Shown here: positions 29,320-38,237 of the stretch, one piece after another
How the letters are laid out: each line of letters begins with the position of its first letter
Position numbering within the stretch: the stretch's first letter is position 1
Origin: Candidatus Endomicrobium procryptotermitis
GTDB taxonomy: Bacteria; Elusimicrobiota; Endomicrobiia; Endomicrobiales; Endomicrobiaceae
Length of the DNA: 43,247 nucleotides
Assembly (NCBI GenBank): GCA_031279415.1
Contig: JAITIP010000045.1
Span: 1 to 43,247, forward strand
Reading direction: 5' to 3'
Translations under genes and position numbers: made by a program
Notes under the pieces: generated by a model
The model's input: the letters and a program-made list of their open reading frames with translations, nothing else
Told to the model about the DNA's origin: nothing
Database searches by the model: none

Positions 29320-30540
29320 TTATCCGTACCGTATCGCTTCTAAAGGTTCCAGCTTTGAAACCTGATACGCAGGATAAATGCCTGCAAAAACCGTTATTAT
29401 AAAAGCGCAGGCAGCCACGGAAAATATGTCCAACGGAATTATAGCTACAGGCAGCCTGTCAACATAATAAACACCGTGCGGAAGCTTAAATATTTCAAAA
29501 TATTTCAATATAAGGCTTATTCCAAGACCAAATACAAGTCCTAAAAATGTGCCGAAAAATCCAACCACAATCCCTTCGTAAAAGAAAATTTTTGCAATAG
29601 ACAATTTCGAAAAGCCTATGGCTGACATTATGCCTATTTCCTTTGATTTCTGCACGCTTAAAAGCAAAAGATTTGAGATTATATTAAACGCTGCAACAAG
29701 AATTATCAAGCCCAAAATCAAAAACATCATTATTTTTTCAAGTTTTAACGCCGAGAAAAGATTTTTGTTTAATTCTATCCATGCTTTTATTCTGTAAGGA
29801 TATCCGAACTCTCTTTGAAGTTGGGCGGCGATATTTACCGCTTTGTCAAAATTATATGTCTGTATGTTTATGCCGCTGACTTCGCCTTCCATAGAGAATA
29901 TTTTTTGTGCGTAAGACACATCTATAAAACCCAGCGAAGAATCAAAATCATACATAGCTGAATGAAACAATGCCATGATTTTAAATTTATACATTTTCGG
30001 CATGCTCGCAAAATTCGAAGGGAACATTAAAATTACCTCATCTCCCGCCGTAGCGCCAATACTCTTGGCTATTTCGCTGCCTAACACAATCTGTCCTTCA
30101 CCTATACCGTCAAAATCCATATCCGAAATCTGTATGTGTTTTGAAAGATTTACCATAGCATCTTCATCTTTAAAGTTCACGGCCTTTATGATAAGTCCCG
30201 AAGACAGTGAAGATCCGAGCGCTCTTATCATGCCATGTTTGTAAATAAAAGGAGATGAAGCTTTGATATTTTTATTTCCTTTTATTTCTTCTTGTATTTT
30301 TTTGTAATCAGTAAAAGTGCTGCCGTCTATTCTGTTCATTACAACATGCGACTGAATACCTAAAATTTTATCTCTTATGTCTTTTTGGAACCCGCTCATT
30401 ACCGACAATGTGATGACAAGTGCGGCAACACCCAAAGTGGTGCCGCCAATTGCGATCATAGTTGTCAAAAAAGCAAAAAAGCCCTTTTTTCTCGCTTTTA
30501 AATATCTGAAAGCTATGAAAAATTCCACAAGCATTTTCAT
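29320..30540 (-). CDS. lolC: LolC/LolE-type lipoprotein-releasing permease
   Basis: A 406-residue MacB/LolCE-type permease with four membrane helices: one near residues 20-46 (FFAFLTTMIAIGGTTLGVAA), a periplasmic domain of about 200 residues, and three helices in the last 140 residues. The FtsX-like C-terminal fold includes KSKEIGIMSAIGFSKLSIAK and the conserved ending KLEPLEAIRYG. A single gene of this kind pairs with lolD; many non-enteric bacteria use one LolF/C-type permease as a homodimer instead of LolC plus LolE, so the C/E name is nominal. It starts four bases after the lysS stop codon, so it shares a transcript with lysS. Membrane protein of the inner membrane. Confidence 0.92.
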   Translation of the reverse strand: MKMLVEFFIAFRYLKARKKGFFAFLTTMIAIGGTTLGVAALVITLSVMSGFQKDIRDKILGIQSHVVMNRIDGSTFTDYKKIQEEIKGNKNIKASSPFIYKHGMIRALGSSLSSGLIIKAVNFKDEDAMVNLSKHIQISDMDFDGIGEGQIVLGSEIAKSIGATAGDEVILMFPSNFASMPKMYKFKIMALFHSAMYDFDSSLGFIDVSYAQKIFSMEGEVSGINIQTYNFDKAVNIAAQLQREFGYPYRIKAWIELNKNLFSALKLEKIMMFLILGLIILVAAFNIISNLLLLSVQKSKEIGIMSAIGFSKLSIAKIFFYEGIVVGFFGTFLGLVFGLGISLILKYFEIFKLPHGVYYVDRLPVAIIPLDIFSVAACAFIITVFAGIYPAYQVSKLEPLEAIRYG

Positions 30541-30544
30541 TTTT

Positions 30545-32017
30545 TTATTCGGGCCTCATGGCGGGAAAAGTAATCACTTCGCGTATAGATTCCACTCCGG
30601 TCAAAACCATTACAAGCCGATCAATGCCGATTCCTAGCCCACCTGTGGGAGGAAGTCCTTGTTCGAGAGCAGAAATAAAATCTTCATCGTAAGGCATAAC
30701 TTCATCAAAGCCTTTCTTTTTTGCTTCCATCTGTTCAGCAAATCTCATTTTTTGAAATTCTGGATCGTTAAGCTCCGAATAAGCATTTCCGATTTCCATG
30801 CCGTTAATATAGAGTTCAAATCTTTCGGCTATTTCCGGCTTATCAAACTTAACTTTTGACAAAGGAGAATAAACTGCGGGATAATCCATAACAAAAGTCG
30901 GATTTTTGAGGTTTGGGATAACTTTTTCATCAAAAAGCTGGTCGAGAATTTTTTTCTCCGAAGCGTCCTTAGGCAAATCAAGATTGAGGTGCTTTACTTG
31001 CTCAAAAAGTCTGCCGCTTTCCACATAAGGAAGTATATCAAGTCCTGTATATTCTTTTATGAGGTCAAACATTTTTGCCCTTCTGAAGTCAAGATTTATA
31101 TCCGAACCGACTTTTTCCGCCGCGACTCTTATAAGAGTTTCCGTTATATCCATCATATCATTGTAATCGGCGTAAGCCTGATATAATTCCATCATCGTAA
31201 ATTCTGGATTATGATTTCTGTCTATGCCTTCATTTCTGAAATTTCTTCCGATTTCAAAAACTCTGTCCATTCCGCCGACAACAAGCCTTTTTAAATAAAG
31301 TTCCGGCGCTATTCTTAAGAATAAGTCTATGTCCAAAGCGTTGTGATGAGTTATAAATGGATTGGCGTTCGCTCCACCTGCAAGAGACTGCAAAACTGGA
31401 GTCTCTACTTCAATAAAACCTAGCTCTTCTAGTTTATGTCTCATGGCTGAAATTACCATGCTTCTTTTGACAAAAACATCTTTAACTTCTGCATTAGCTA
31501 TCAAGTCCAAATATCTTTGTCTATATCTTGTTTCGGTATCTTTAAGACCGTGCCATTTTTCAGGAAGTGGTCTGAAAGCCTTAGAAAGCATAGTCCAGTT
31601 GTCAACCATTATGCTTAGTTCATTTGTCTTCGTCCTGAAAGGCATTCCTTCGACGGCTATAATGTCTGACAGATCGACCATATTCTTAAAAAGCTTGTAT
31701 TGTTCCACTCCAATTTTATCCGCACGAACGTAAATTTGTATTTTGCCAGATCCATCGCGTATATCCAAAAAAGCGGCTTTACCCATGTTTCTAAATGTCA
31801 TAACTCTTCCTGCAGCTTTTACGGTAACGTCGTCAGCTTTTTGTTCTTTCTCAAGAGAAAAAAACTCTTTTTGTATATCATCAATCTTTTTTTCAATTTT
31901 GTATTTTGCCGGGTAAGGATTTATCCCCATTGCCGCCAAATCTTTGGCTTTTTGTTTTCTTTGAACAATTATTTGCTCTATGGGAGCAGCACTCTGTTGT
32001 TGAGATTTTTCTTGCAT
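30545..32017 (-). CDS. lysS: Lysyl-tRNA synthetase, class II
   Basis: A 490-residue class II enzyme that charges tRNA-Lys. The N-terminal OB-fold anticodon-binding domain covers about residues 55-160 ([20 protein letters not shown]). The catalytic core carries motif 1 around [18 protein letters not shown], motif 2 [20 protein letters not shown] and motif 3 [15 protein letters not shown]. Length and motifs are standard. The start is supported by AAAGGTGA. A promoter at 32065-32093 drives it, and the lolC-type gene follows within four bases, so aminoacylation and lipoprotein export share one transcript here. Confidence 0.97.
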   Translation of the reverse strand: MQEKSQQQSAAPIEQIIVQRKQKAKDLAAMGINPYPAKYKIEKKIDDIQKEFFSLEKEQKADDVTVKAAGRVMTFRNMGKAAFLDIRDGSGKIQIYVRADKIGVEQYKLFKNMVDLSDIIAVEGMPFRTKTNELSIMVDNWTMLSKAFRPLPEKWHGLKDTETRYRQRYLDLIANAEVKDVFVKRSMVISAMRHKLEELGFIEVETPVLQSLAGGANANPFITHHNALDIDLFLRIAPELYLKRLVVGGMDRVFEIGRNFRNEGIDRNHNPEFTMMELYQAYADYNDMMDITETLIRVAAEKVGSDINLDFRRAKMFDLIKEYTGLDILPYVESGRLFEQVKHLNLDLPKDASEKKILDQLFDEKVIPNLKNPTFVMDYPAVYSPLSKVKFDKPEIAERFELYINGMEIGNAYSELNDPEFQKMRFAEQMEAKKKGFDEVMPYDEDFISALEQGLPPTGGLGIGIDRLVMVLTGVESIREVITFPAMRPE

Positions 32018-32064
32018 ATAATTTTCACCTTTTAGAGTAATAACTCTATAAAATTTTGCTTAAA

Positions 32065-32093
32065 ATAATAACATTTTTTTCAAAACCAGTCAA
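32065..32093 (-). promoter_or_regulatory. Promoter TTGACT-17-TATTAT for lysS
   Basis: Minus-strand TTGACT (32093-32088) and TATTAT (32070-32065) with a 17-base spacer, about 48 bases before the lysS ATG. The rest of 32094-32341, up to the barrel gene, is AT-rich and shows no feature I can support beyond a weak ribosome-binding approach to that gene. Confidence 0.68.
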
Positions 32094-32341
32094 AAAGAAA
32101 ATCTTATTGAAAAAATCAATCATTTTTTAATCCATAAAGGCATTCTGTTCAGGCAGTTTTTATAATTATAATTTCTGTGGATTTATCAATCCGAAACTAT
32201 TAAAAATCAGTATGTTTTTCACAATGCAGAAATTTATTTTAAAAAGAGCTTTAATTTTTCTAAATAAAATAATACAATATTAAAAGTTATAAAATACTTT
32301 ATAAATATTCGCTGATGCTATTAATTTGAAAGGGAGTAAAA

Positions 32342-32977
32342 ATGCGTAAACTATTATTAATTATGTCATTTTATATGTGTTTCTCAACAGCCGCATTATC
32401 AGAATCTTCAGTTGATGCGATTTTAAAATTGGGATCCGCTCCATCTTCACAGATAACCAATAACCCTACGGGAAATGATGCAAAGCGATATGAAGCCGAC
32501 CCAGGATATTCCATTTCTCCCGAAGCGTACTTTTATTTTACTGATAATCTCGGAGTGGGAATAGGTTATAGTCAGATGTTTGAAAGATATATAAAAGGAA
32601 GAGGGGACTTAATATCTTCGAATTTTTATTTTGTTTTCAGACCGAAAATTAAAGTTATTGAAAAAGAGTTTGTATATTTAATAGGCCAGATTGGTTTTTC
32701 AATGATGGATCACAATTTTGAAGTGAATAATGAAGAACTCGACAATGCAACAGGACTATATTACGGAGTAGGAGCTGGAGTAGATATACACAATTTTATT
32801 TTCGAACTTCTGTATACTTCAAATAAAGTTATTTTTAAGAGTCTGAACTCAGATTATGAAGAAGAAGATGAATATACAATGATGACTATCAATATAGGTT
32901 ACAGATTTTCAATGCCGCTTTCAAAAAAAGCTACGCAGCTGACAATGACAGAAGAGTTGAGTTTTCCTGAAGAATAG
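32342..32977 (+). CDS. Small outer-membrane beta-barrel protein
   Basis: A 211-residue exported protein. Residues 1-20 form a signal peptide (MRKLLLIMSFYMCFSTAALS). The remainder alternates hydrophobic and polar residues in short strands, such as DNLGVGIGYSQMF, FVYLIGQIGFSM, GLYYGVGAGVDIHNFIFELL and the late TMMTINIGYRFSM, typical of eight-stranded OmpA/OmpW/OmpX-like barrels. A charged tail of about 20 residues follows the last aromatic strand. I cannot name a specific family. GAAAGGGAG lies 7-15 bases before the ATG. It is a single-gene unit ended by the terminator at 32996-33037. Confidence 0.75.
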   Translation: MRKLLLIMSFYMCFSTAALSESSVDAILKLGSAPSSQITNNPTGNDAKRYEADPGYSISPEAYFYFTDNLGVGIGYSQMFERYIKGRGDLISSNFYFVFRPKIKVIEKEFVYLIGQIGFSMMDHNFEVNNEELDNATGLYYGVGAGVDIHNFIFELLYTSNKVIFKSLNSDYEEEDEYTMMTINIGYRFSMPLSKKATQLTMTEELSFPEE

Positions 32978-32995
32978 AATCCAAACTTTATATAC

Positions 32996-33037
32996 AAAAA
33001 TCTCATCCGCAAAAACTATTTTGCGTCTGGGGTTTTT
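32996..33037 (+). terminator. Rho-independent terminator of the barrel gene
   Basis: A 19-bp imperfect stem (AAAAATCTCATCCGCAAAA with TTTTGCGTCTGGGGTTTTT, two mismatches and two wobble pairs) around ACTA, ending in a T-run, 19 bases after the stop codon. Confidence 0.7.
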
Positions 33038-33367
33038 AATAAAAAATGCGAAGAACAGACGATTTCAAATCGTGCATTAGCATATTTAATTTGGCTCTTT
33101 TGATAATTATTGACAAGTAAAAAGGACCTTTTTTAAAAATGACAAAACATGTTTTATTTGTTTTTAACAATATTCCAGTCAATAAGAAAGCACAGGCTAA
33201 TTGATAAACTGTACACCCAACTAGCCGTAGGACACATTAAACTACATTTCATATGTAAGGTCAAGAATCTTGCATCGCTGAAGCCCTATCTTGCAGCAAT
33301 TCTTTAATAATACGGTTACATACCTAGTATAACACCTAAAAATCATAGTAGTACCGTATCATATATA
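33038..33367. other. Gene-free stretch between the barrel gene and the DNA methyltransferase
   Basis: No supportable gene. Visible elements are a palindrome ACGATTTcAAATCGT at 33059-33073; a minus-strand promoter-like TTGACC-17-TTTAAT near 33234-33262 with nothing obvious downstream; and an inverted pair ATACGGT/ACCGTAT at 33310-33358. A short plus-strand frame from 33139 (MTKHVLFVFNNIPVNKKAQAN) is too short to support. Confidence 0.4.
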
Positions 33368-34225
33368 CTAAACTTTGTAATTAGTAACAATAATATGCTT
33401 TGCGTCTGCTTTAAAACGATTACGTATATTAACTGAATAACTCTTAAAATATTCATCTCTAATGTATTTTTTGTAGAGTTTTTCTGTCAAAGGTGTTTTC
33501 CCAATAATCATTAACGCTTTACAATTCAAATTTCTGAAATCATGTGCCAATCGCACATGTTGTTCTTCATCAAAACCATTCATCATGTCTATATTACCAT
33601 AATCATTAAAAATACAATCATATGGCGGATCCAAAAACATAAAATCTTTTGTATTAGCCATATTAAAAATACTCTCATAGTCAAAATTAAAAAGCTGAGC
33701 TTGTTTTAGCAAAGCTGCATGTTTATCTGTTACAATTTTTGTATTTAAATTAGGATATCGCCCAAATGGAACATTATATTCACCGCTTGAATTATGTCTT
33801 ATCATTCCGGAGTATGCTGTTTTATTTATAAAATAATATATTACACCTTTCATGTAAATTGGTTCAATTTTATTATTGTACATATCTCTTATTTTGTAGT
33901 ACAAGGCCTCATTTTTATTTTCAACATGAGCATTAGGATTTTTAAACTTCTTTTTTTTATATTGTTTTTGATTGTTTTCATACTGCATCTGAATAGTATC
34001 AAGCTCTATTGTCATCTTATCGTACTTTTTTTGAACATTTAAATAAAAGGAAATAAGTTTATCATTAACATCATTTACTATCGCTCTATCTGGCTCTAAG
34101 TGAAAGAAAACAGCTCCTCCCCCTAAAAATGGCTCCAGATAAGTATCAAATCTTTTGGGAATATACCTTGAGAAAAGAGGTATTTCTCTTGATTTTCCAC
34201 CTCTGTATTTTAACATAGGGTTCAT
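33368..34225 (-). CDS. DNA adenine-N6 methyltransferase, D12/Dam class (modification subunit)
   Basis: A 285-residue Dam-type N6-adenine methyltransferase. The N-terminal KYRGGKSREIP and the S-adenosylmethionine motif EPFLGGGAVFF (31-41) are followed by a target-recognition region with NKTAYSGMIRHN and GEYNVPFGRYPN, and by the catalytic DPPY at 199-202. This order is the alpha class shared by Dam and M.DpnII, which modify GATC. The AlwI-type endonuclease gene lies 15 bases upstream, so the pair is a restriction-modification system and this enzyme protects the host. AlwI-family nucleases cut near GGATC, consistent with a GATC-type methylase. Apparently intact. Exact recognition sequence is inferred only. 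Confidence 0.92.
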   Translation of the reverse strand: MNPMLKYRGGKSREIPLFSRYIPKRFDTYLEPFLGGGAVFFHLEPDRAIVNDVNDKLISFYLNVQKKYDKMTIELDTIQMQYENNQKQYKKKKFKNPNAHVENKNEALYYKIRDMYNNKIEPIYMKGVIYYFINKTAYSGMIRHNSSGEYNVPFGRYPNLNTKIVTDKHAALLKQAQLFNFDYESIFNMANTKDFMFLDPPYDCIFNDYGNIDMMNGFDEEQHVRLAHDFRNLNCKALMIIGKTPLTEKLYKKYIRDEYFKSYSVNIRNRFKADAKHIIVTNYKV

Positions 34226-34240
34226 ATATATTTCCTTTAA

Positions 34241-35932
34241 TTATGCAACTAACCAATTAAGCGCTTTTTCTTGTATAGCAGAATACCATTGTTTTTCATC
34301 CTTTGCTATTTTAAGAGCTTCTTGTGAAAACATAAATAATTCCTTAATATGTTTTGAATCAGGCACAAAATCTGCAGAATAAGAATTTTCCACCATTTTC
34401 ATAAAAACATCCAATTCAATAGGAACAATTACAGACTTACCACCATAATATGATACTTGAGTTTTAGCTAGTGTATAAAAATGTGCAATGCTAGCGTCAT
34501 TGACTTGAGGTGCTATAAATAAGCAAAAAGCATCTTTTCCTATATTTTTTTTATATTTAGCCAAATGCTTTGCAACAGGCTCGCCTTCAGCTTCATATTG
34601 TCTTTGCCCTCTCTGCATTGTTACTTCAATGATAACCCCAAAATCTCCATAATCACATTCAATATCTGGCATGTTACCTTGTGCAGTAGATAATGGCTGT
34701 CCAGAGTCATCAATTTTAAAGTTCCCCGTTATTTGTCCACCATTAAGCATGGTCATTGCTCTCCATGTATTCCATTCCAACATTAATGGCACATCATATA
34801 AGTCATCTGAAATGATTTCATTATAAGTGTCTATTACTTCCAAATAAAGACTATATGATTTAAGATCCTTAACTTGTTGCAAAATAATGCTTTCTCTGTT
34901 TTCTTTAATTATATTTATACGAATATCTTTCAATTGTTCAATAGTTTTATTCTCTAAGTAATTCTTTGTAGTTTTACTATATTTTAGTATATATTTTTTT
35001 AAATACTCTTTATTGTCTATGTACAGAACGGGCAAAGTTGAATTAAATAAATATTGTTTATAGTGAGCTTCATTATCTATAAACACAGGGTTTCTATCAA
35101 GTGTCTTTAATATGTATTCCACCTCATGTATTTTATCAGACATAATAGATAAAGACCTTCCCTTTTGTGCAATTGCAACCAATCCAGTAGATCTTAAATA
35201 TCTAAAACAAGCATCGGTATAATCTCTAAGATTGCTACGTTTTGTCTTTTTAAATTTCTTAAGGGAAATATCTTTTGACTCACGAGTATTTGTTTTGCCA
35301 GTTTTTATTTCCTTTTTGAATATTTTTTGTAATTCCTTGTCAAAAACTTCTTGCATATATTGTTTATAGCTATGATTAAACTTTTTACGATTTTTACGAA
35401 ATAACAATATTTTCTCAATGATTTTCTCAAACTGCTTATAATCTGTAAGCTGCATGCCAAATATCATTATTTCGTCAAAAGTAACTTTTTGCAAGGTATA
35501 AATTATTCTTAACATTTCCAAATATGGTTTTATATGAAATACTTTATTTTTTCCAGAAACTTGCTTATGATAAGGGGAAGGAAGTTGAAATTTTAATAAC
35601 TGTCTAAGAATGATTTCTTCTGTATATTTACCACTAACAAAGACTTTCCCTGCATCAGTAAGCTGTACTGTTGGCTGCAAATCAACAAAACCCAATGCTT
35701 TCGGAGCTCTATTAATTCTATCCCTTGCACTAAAAGCCAAATCAGCAGAACCTTGTCCTTCAAAAGTATTATTCTGATCCTTTAAAAGCATCTTAATAAA
35801 CTCAGCTTGAGAGCAAGAATTCCATTGCTTCCCAGAAAATTTTTGTGTTAGCAATTTAATTTCTGGTATCATTTTTGTCGGAGTTCTTGGAGAGGTAGTA
35901 AAAAATAAAGTTTTACTTTTTAATATTGCCAT
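34241..35932 (-). CDS. AlwI-family type II restriction endonuclease
   Basis: A 563-residue protein of the AlwI restriction-endonuclease family (PF09491 type). The N-terminal half has DLAFSARDRINRAPKALGFV and the winged-helix-like LQPTVQLTDAGKVFVSG. The C-terminal PD-(D/E)xK nuclease core is at about residues 418-455: MPDIECDYGDFGVIIEVTMQ, then RGQRQYEAEGEPVAKH, with the aspartate of PDIE and the glutamate of IEVT as candidate metal ligands. AlwI itself is a type IIS enzyme recognising GGATC and nicking/cutting outside it. It is co-transcribed with the Dam-class methylase. ATG 35932 is preferred to the TTG one codon earlier; AAAGGT lies upstream. The promoter overlaps a perfect inverted repeat. 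Apparently complete. Confidence 0.9.
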   Translation of the reverse strand: MAILKSKTLFFTTSPRTPTKMIPEIKLLTQKFSGKQWNSCSQAEFIKMLLKDQNNTFEGQGSADLAFSARDRINRAPKALGFVDLQPTVQLTDAGKVFVSGKYTEEIILRQLLKFQLPSPYHKQVSGKNKVFHIKPYLEMLRIIYTLQKVTFDEIMIFGMQLTDYKQFEKIIEKILLFRKNRKKFNHSYKQYMQEVFDKELQKIFKKEIKTGKTNTRESKDISLKKFKKTKRSNLRDYTDACFRYLRSTGLVAIAQKGRSLSIMSDKIHEVEYILKTLDRNPVFIDNEAHYKQYLFNSTLPVLYIDNKEYLKKYILKYSKTTKNYLENKTIEQLKDIRINIIKENRESIILQQVKDLKSYSLYLEVIDTYNEIISDDLYDVPLMLEWNTWRAMTMLNGGQITGNFKIDDSGQPLSTAQGNMPDIECDYGDFGVIIEVTMQRGQRQYEAEGEPVAKHLAKYKKNIGKDAFCLFIAPQVNDASIAHFYTLAKTQVSYYGGKSVIVPIELDVFMKMVENSYSADFVPDSKHIKELFMFSQEALKIAKDEKQWYSAIQEKALNWLVA

Positions 35933-35966
35933 CAAAATGACCTTTTAGGAAGTGTTAATTACATAT

Positions 35967-36002
35967 TTTTAACATTATATCATGAATAATGTTAAAAGTG
36001 AA
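35967..36002 (-). promoter_or_regulatory. Restriction operon promoter overlapped by a perfect inverted repeat
   Basis: On the minus strand TTCACT (36002-35997) and TATAAT (35979-35974) are 17 bases apart, with TGA in front of the -10 making it an extended -10. The spacer and -10 lie inside a perfect 12-bp inverted repeat, TTTTAACATTAT (35967-35978) with its complement at 35986-35997. A protein binding the repeat would block the promoter. No separate control-protein gene is nearby. Confidence 0.6.
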
Positions 36003-36110
36003 CTTTTGTTTTATGTACTAACAAATATTACATGAAAAATTTAGAAATGAACAAGTATACAACCTTTTTTTTAATTAAAAAATCCCACTTCAGAGCCATA
36101 TTAATTTTTA

Positions 36111-36143
36111 GGACTAATACGGGACTAAAATAGGACTATTTAT
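36111..36143. repeat. Three tandem 11-bp repeats beside tRNA-Arg
   Basis: GGACTAATACG, GGACTAAAATA and GGACTATTTAT follow one another with an exact 11-base period, ending 12 bases from the tRNA-Arg 3' end. Helically phased short repeats next to a tRNA 3' end resemble arm-type sites of a tyrosine-integrase attachment site. No integrase gene is present. Confidence 0.4.
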
Positions 36144-36154
36144 GAGTGAAAAAA

Positions 36155-36228
36155 CGCCCCGAAGAGGAGTTGAACCTCCAACCTTATCCTTAGGACGGAT
36201 CTGCTCTATCCAATTGAGCTATCGGGGC
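36155..36228 (-). tRNA. tRNA-Arg (anticodon CCU)
   Basis: Minus strand: acceptor GCCCCGA/TCGGGGC, D-arm GCTCAATTGGATAGAGC, anticodon loop GTCCTAA with CCU, T-arm GGAGGTTCAACTCCTCT, discriminator G. The outermost anticodon-stem pair is G-A. The apt gene starts upstream of the tRNA on the same strand, six bases away at its stop. Confidence 0.95.
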
Positions 36229-36233
36229 ATTTT

Positions 36234-36767
36234 TTATTCTGTGTATTTTAAAAGAGAAAATATTTCAACTGATTTATTGCAGATTTTTTCTCTTCCGTTG
36301 AGGAAAGCAAGCTCCAAAATGAAAGCTGCCGCAACGACATTTCCATTTATTTGCTCTATAAGTTTTATTGCTGCCGCCATAGTGCCGCCTGTAGCGAGTA
36401 TATCGTCAATAATTAAAACTCTTTCATCTTTTTTAATGGCATCTTCATGAATTTCTATAGCAGCATGTCCGTACTCAAGATTATAACTGACCCCAATGGT
36501 TTTAGCAGGCAGTTTACCTTCTTTTCTTATTGGAATAAAAGGAATATTCATTTTTAAAGATAAAGGCATTCCGAAAATAAAACCTCTGGATTCTATACCG
36601 GCTATTTTATTTATTTTTTTATCCTTAAACTTTTCTGCTAATGCATTGATTATGTAGTTGAAAAGACCAATATCCTGCAAAATTGGTGTGATATCCTTAT
36701 AAATAACACCCTGTATCGGAAAATCTGGAATGTCTCTTACGGTTGATAAAAGTTTTTGCATATACAT
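36234..36767 (-). CDS. apt: Adenine phosphoribosyltransferase
   Basis: A 177-residue type I phosphoribosyltransferase that salvages adenine to AMP. The family core is complete: IRDIP-like opening VRDIPDFPIQGVIYKDITPI, the flexible-loop region GIESRGFIFG, the adenine-site RKEGKLPAKTIGVSY and the PRPP-binding VLIIDDILATGGT. It starts two bases after the sigma factor's stop codon, so it is cotranscribed with that gene. A second ATG lies two codons in, but AAGAAGG upstream suits the first. tRNA-Arg follows six bases after the stop codon. Assignment firm. Confidence 0.96.
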   Translation of the reverse strand: MYMQKLLSTVRDIPDFPIQGVIYKDITPILQDIGLFNYIINALAEKFKDKKINKIAGIESRGFIFGMPLSLKMNIPFIPIRKEGKLPAKTIGVSYNLEYGHAAIEIHEDAIKKDERVLIIDDILATGGTMAAAIKLIEQINGNVVAAAFILELAFLNGREKICNKSVEIFSLLKYTE

Positions 36768-36769
36768 AT

Positions 36770-37717
36770 TTACACCCTTCTGTCTTTTTTAAAACGTCTG
36801 TCATTTTCTCTGTAATAACTCTTTTTGTAGTCCCTTCTGTCTTTTTTATTTACGCGACTATCCAGCATAAGCTTTTTGGCTTCTTCTTTATCTATGAGAT
36901 TATATCTTACAAAAATGCCTTTAAGCCTCTTTAAAGCTTTTACTTCAAGCTGTCTGACGCGTTCTCTGGAAATTTTTAACACTTTTCCCGACTCTTCTAA
37001 AGACATCGGCTTTACTCCGCCGAGTCCGAAACGCATTCTTATTATTTCACGTTCTCTCGGAAGCAGATAATTTAAAGCTGTACCAATATCCGCATTTGTT
37101 CTTATGATTTCCGTAACCGACTCGGGCGACTTAACCTCTTCATCCACAATTACGTCTTTAACAAAAATATCTGAAGCATCGCCTATGGGCGATTCAAGCG
37201 AACTCATACCGTTAAAAACCGTAGCTGCTTTCATTAAATTGCTTGTCTGCTTTTTACTTAACTTAAGTTTAACCGCAACTTCTTCTATCGAAGGATCGCG
37301 GTTAAGTTTTTCTCTGAGATTGCCCCACATTTTCATCCATAAATTCAAGGAATCCCATATATGCGACGGTATTCTGATTGTTTTTGTCTGATTTTCTATG
37401 GCTTTACGCATATACTGTTCAATCCAGTAAACCGCATAAGTGGAAAAAGCTACTTTTTTTGAAAAATCAAATTTCTCCACGGCTTTTATTAGCCCCATGT
37501 TTCCTTCTTCGACAAGATCCATAAAATCTATGCCTTTTTTTATGAATCTTTTTGCAATAGGGATAACAAGTCTATAATTTTGTTCGACAAGCTTGTCAAA
37601 AGCTTCTTTATTATTTTTTGATTTTTCCCACAGTTTCGCCATTTCCTGTTTAGAAAGAGGCTTTATTGCTCTTATGGCGTCAAAATAGAGCTGAAGAGGA
37701 TCATACTTAATAATCAT
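36770..37717 (-). CDS. Sigma-70 family RNA polymerase sigma factor (RpoD/RpoS-like, group 1-2)
   Basis: A 315-residue primary-type sigma factor lacking the long region 1.1 of RpoD, so closer to group 2 (RpoS-like) in length. Region 1.2 begins at DPLQLYFDAI. Region 2 contains LVEQNYRLVIPIAKRFIKKG, DLVEEGNMGLIKAVEKFD and FSTYAVYWIEQYMRKAI (core binding and -10 recognition). Region 4 has the HTH SLEESGKVLKISRERVRQLE near residues 238-257. A lysine/arginine-rich tail of about 45 residues after region 4 (DRRDYKKSYYRENDRRFKKD) is unusual. It is followed immediately by apt. Whether it is the housekeeping or an alternative sigma factor cannot be decided here. Confidence 0.92.
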   Translation of the reverse strand: MIIKYDPLQLYFDAIRAIKPLSKQEMAKLWEKSKNNKEAFDKLVEQNYRLVIPIAKRFIKKGIDFMDLVEEGNMGLIKAVEKFDFSKKVAFSTYAVYWIEQYMRKAIENQTKTIRIPSHIWDSLNLWMKMWGNLREKLNRDPSIEEVAVKLKLSKKQTSNLMKAATVFNGMSSLESPIGDASDIFVKDVIVDEEVKSPESVTEIIRTNADIGTALNYLLPREREIIRMRFGLGGVKPMSLEESGKVLKISRERVRQLEVKALKRLKGIFVRYNLIDKEEAKKLMLDSRVNKKDRRDYKKSYYRENDRRFKKDRRV

Positions 37718-37746
37718 ATTTTTAAAATATCCTTATTTGTATAACA

Positions 37747-37820
37747 TCGGGGCGACTGGATTTGAACCAGCGACCTCACGGTCCCGAACCGAGCGCTCTA
37801 GCCAGCTGAGCCACGCCCCG
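37747..37820 (-). tRNA. tRNA-Pro (anticodon CGG)
   Basis: Minus strand: acceptor CGGGGCG/CGCCCCG, D-arm GCTCAGCTGGCTAGAGC, anticodon loop TTCGGGA with CGG, T-arm GCTGGTTCAAATCCAGT and discriminator A. One T-T mismatch sits in the anticodon stem (CTCGG with CCGTG). It lies about 30 bases upstream of the sigma-factor gene. Confidence 0.95.
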
Positions 37821-37839
37821 ACTTTAGCGTATTTATAAA

Positions 37840-38181
37840 CTAAATAGTTTTAATGTATTTATTGTTTTTATCGACAAAAACAATTTTTGCCGTGACAGGT
37901 TTATCGGAAAGAGCAAATCCCATTATAATAATTTCTTCGCCTTTTTTTATTAAATGAGCAGCAGCGCCGTTGATACAGATAATGCCTGAGCCTGGTTTTC
38001 CGGGAATAATATAAGTTTCCAATCTGGCACCGCTCGTATTTGAAACCACTAAAACTTTTTCGCCTATCCAAAGACCGGCTTTATCGCACAAATCCGTGTC
38101 AATCGTTATGCTGCCTTCATAATTTAAATTTGCCTCAGTCACTGTAGCTTTAAAAATTTTTGAACTTAAAACAAACTTCAT
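37840..38181 (-). CDS. panD: Aspartate 1-decarboxylase PanD
   Basis: A 113-residue pyruvoyl enzyme that makes beta-alanine for pantothenate and CoA. The self-cleavage site Gly23-Ser24 lies in NYEGSITID; cleavage creates the catalytic pyruvoyl group from the serine. Further family features are the barrel strands with [10 protein letters not shown], the R in SGARLETY and the C-terminal INGAAAHL and [12 protein letters not shown]-like end. It stands alone between tRNA-Pro and the mechanosensitive channel gene. Length matches the family. Assignment firm. Confidence 0.95.
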   Translation of the reverse strand: MKFVLSSKIFKATVTEANLNYEGSITIDTDLCDKAGLWIGEKVLVVSNTSGARLETYIIPGKPGSGIICINGAAAHLIKKGEEIIIMGFALSDKPVTAKIVFVDKNNKYIKTI

Positions 38182-38237
38182 GACTTTCTTTTCCTCTATT
38201 ATATACTTCTATTTTAACAAAATTGCACAAAATATTT

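Noticed and set aside
33139-33204. A 21-codon plus-strand frame with AAGGA upstream (MTKHVLFVFNNIPVNKKAQAN).
   Set aside because: Too short, not near related genes and without a recognisable family; left as unsupported.
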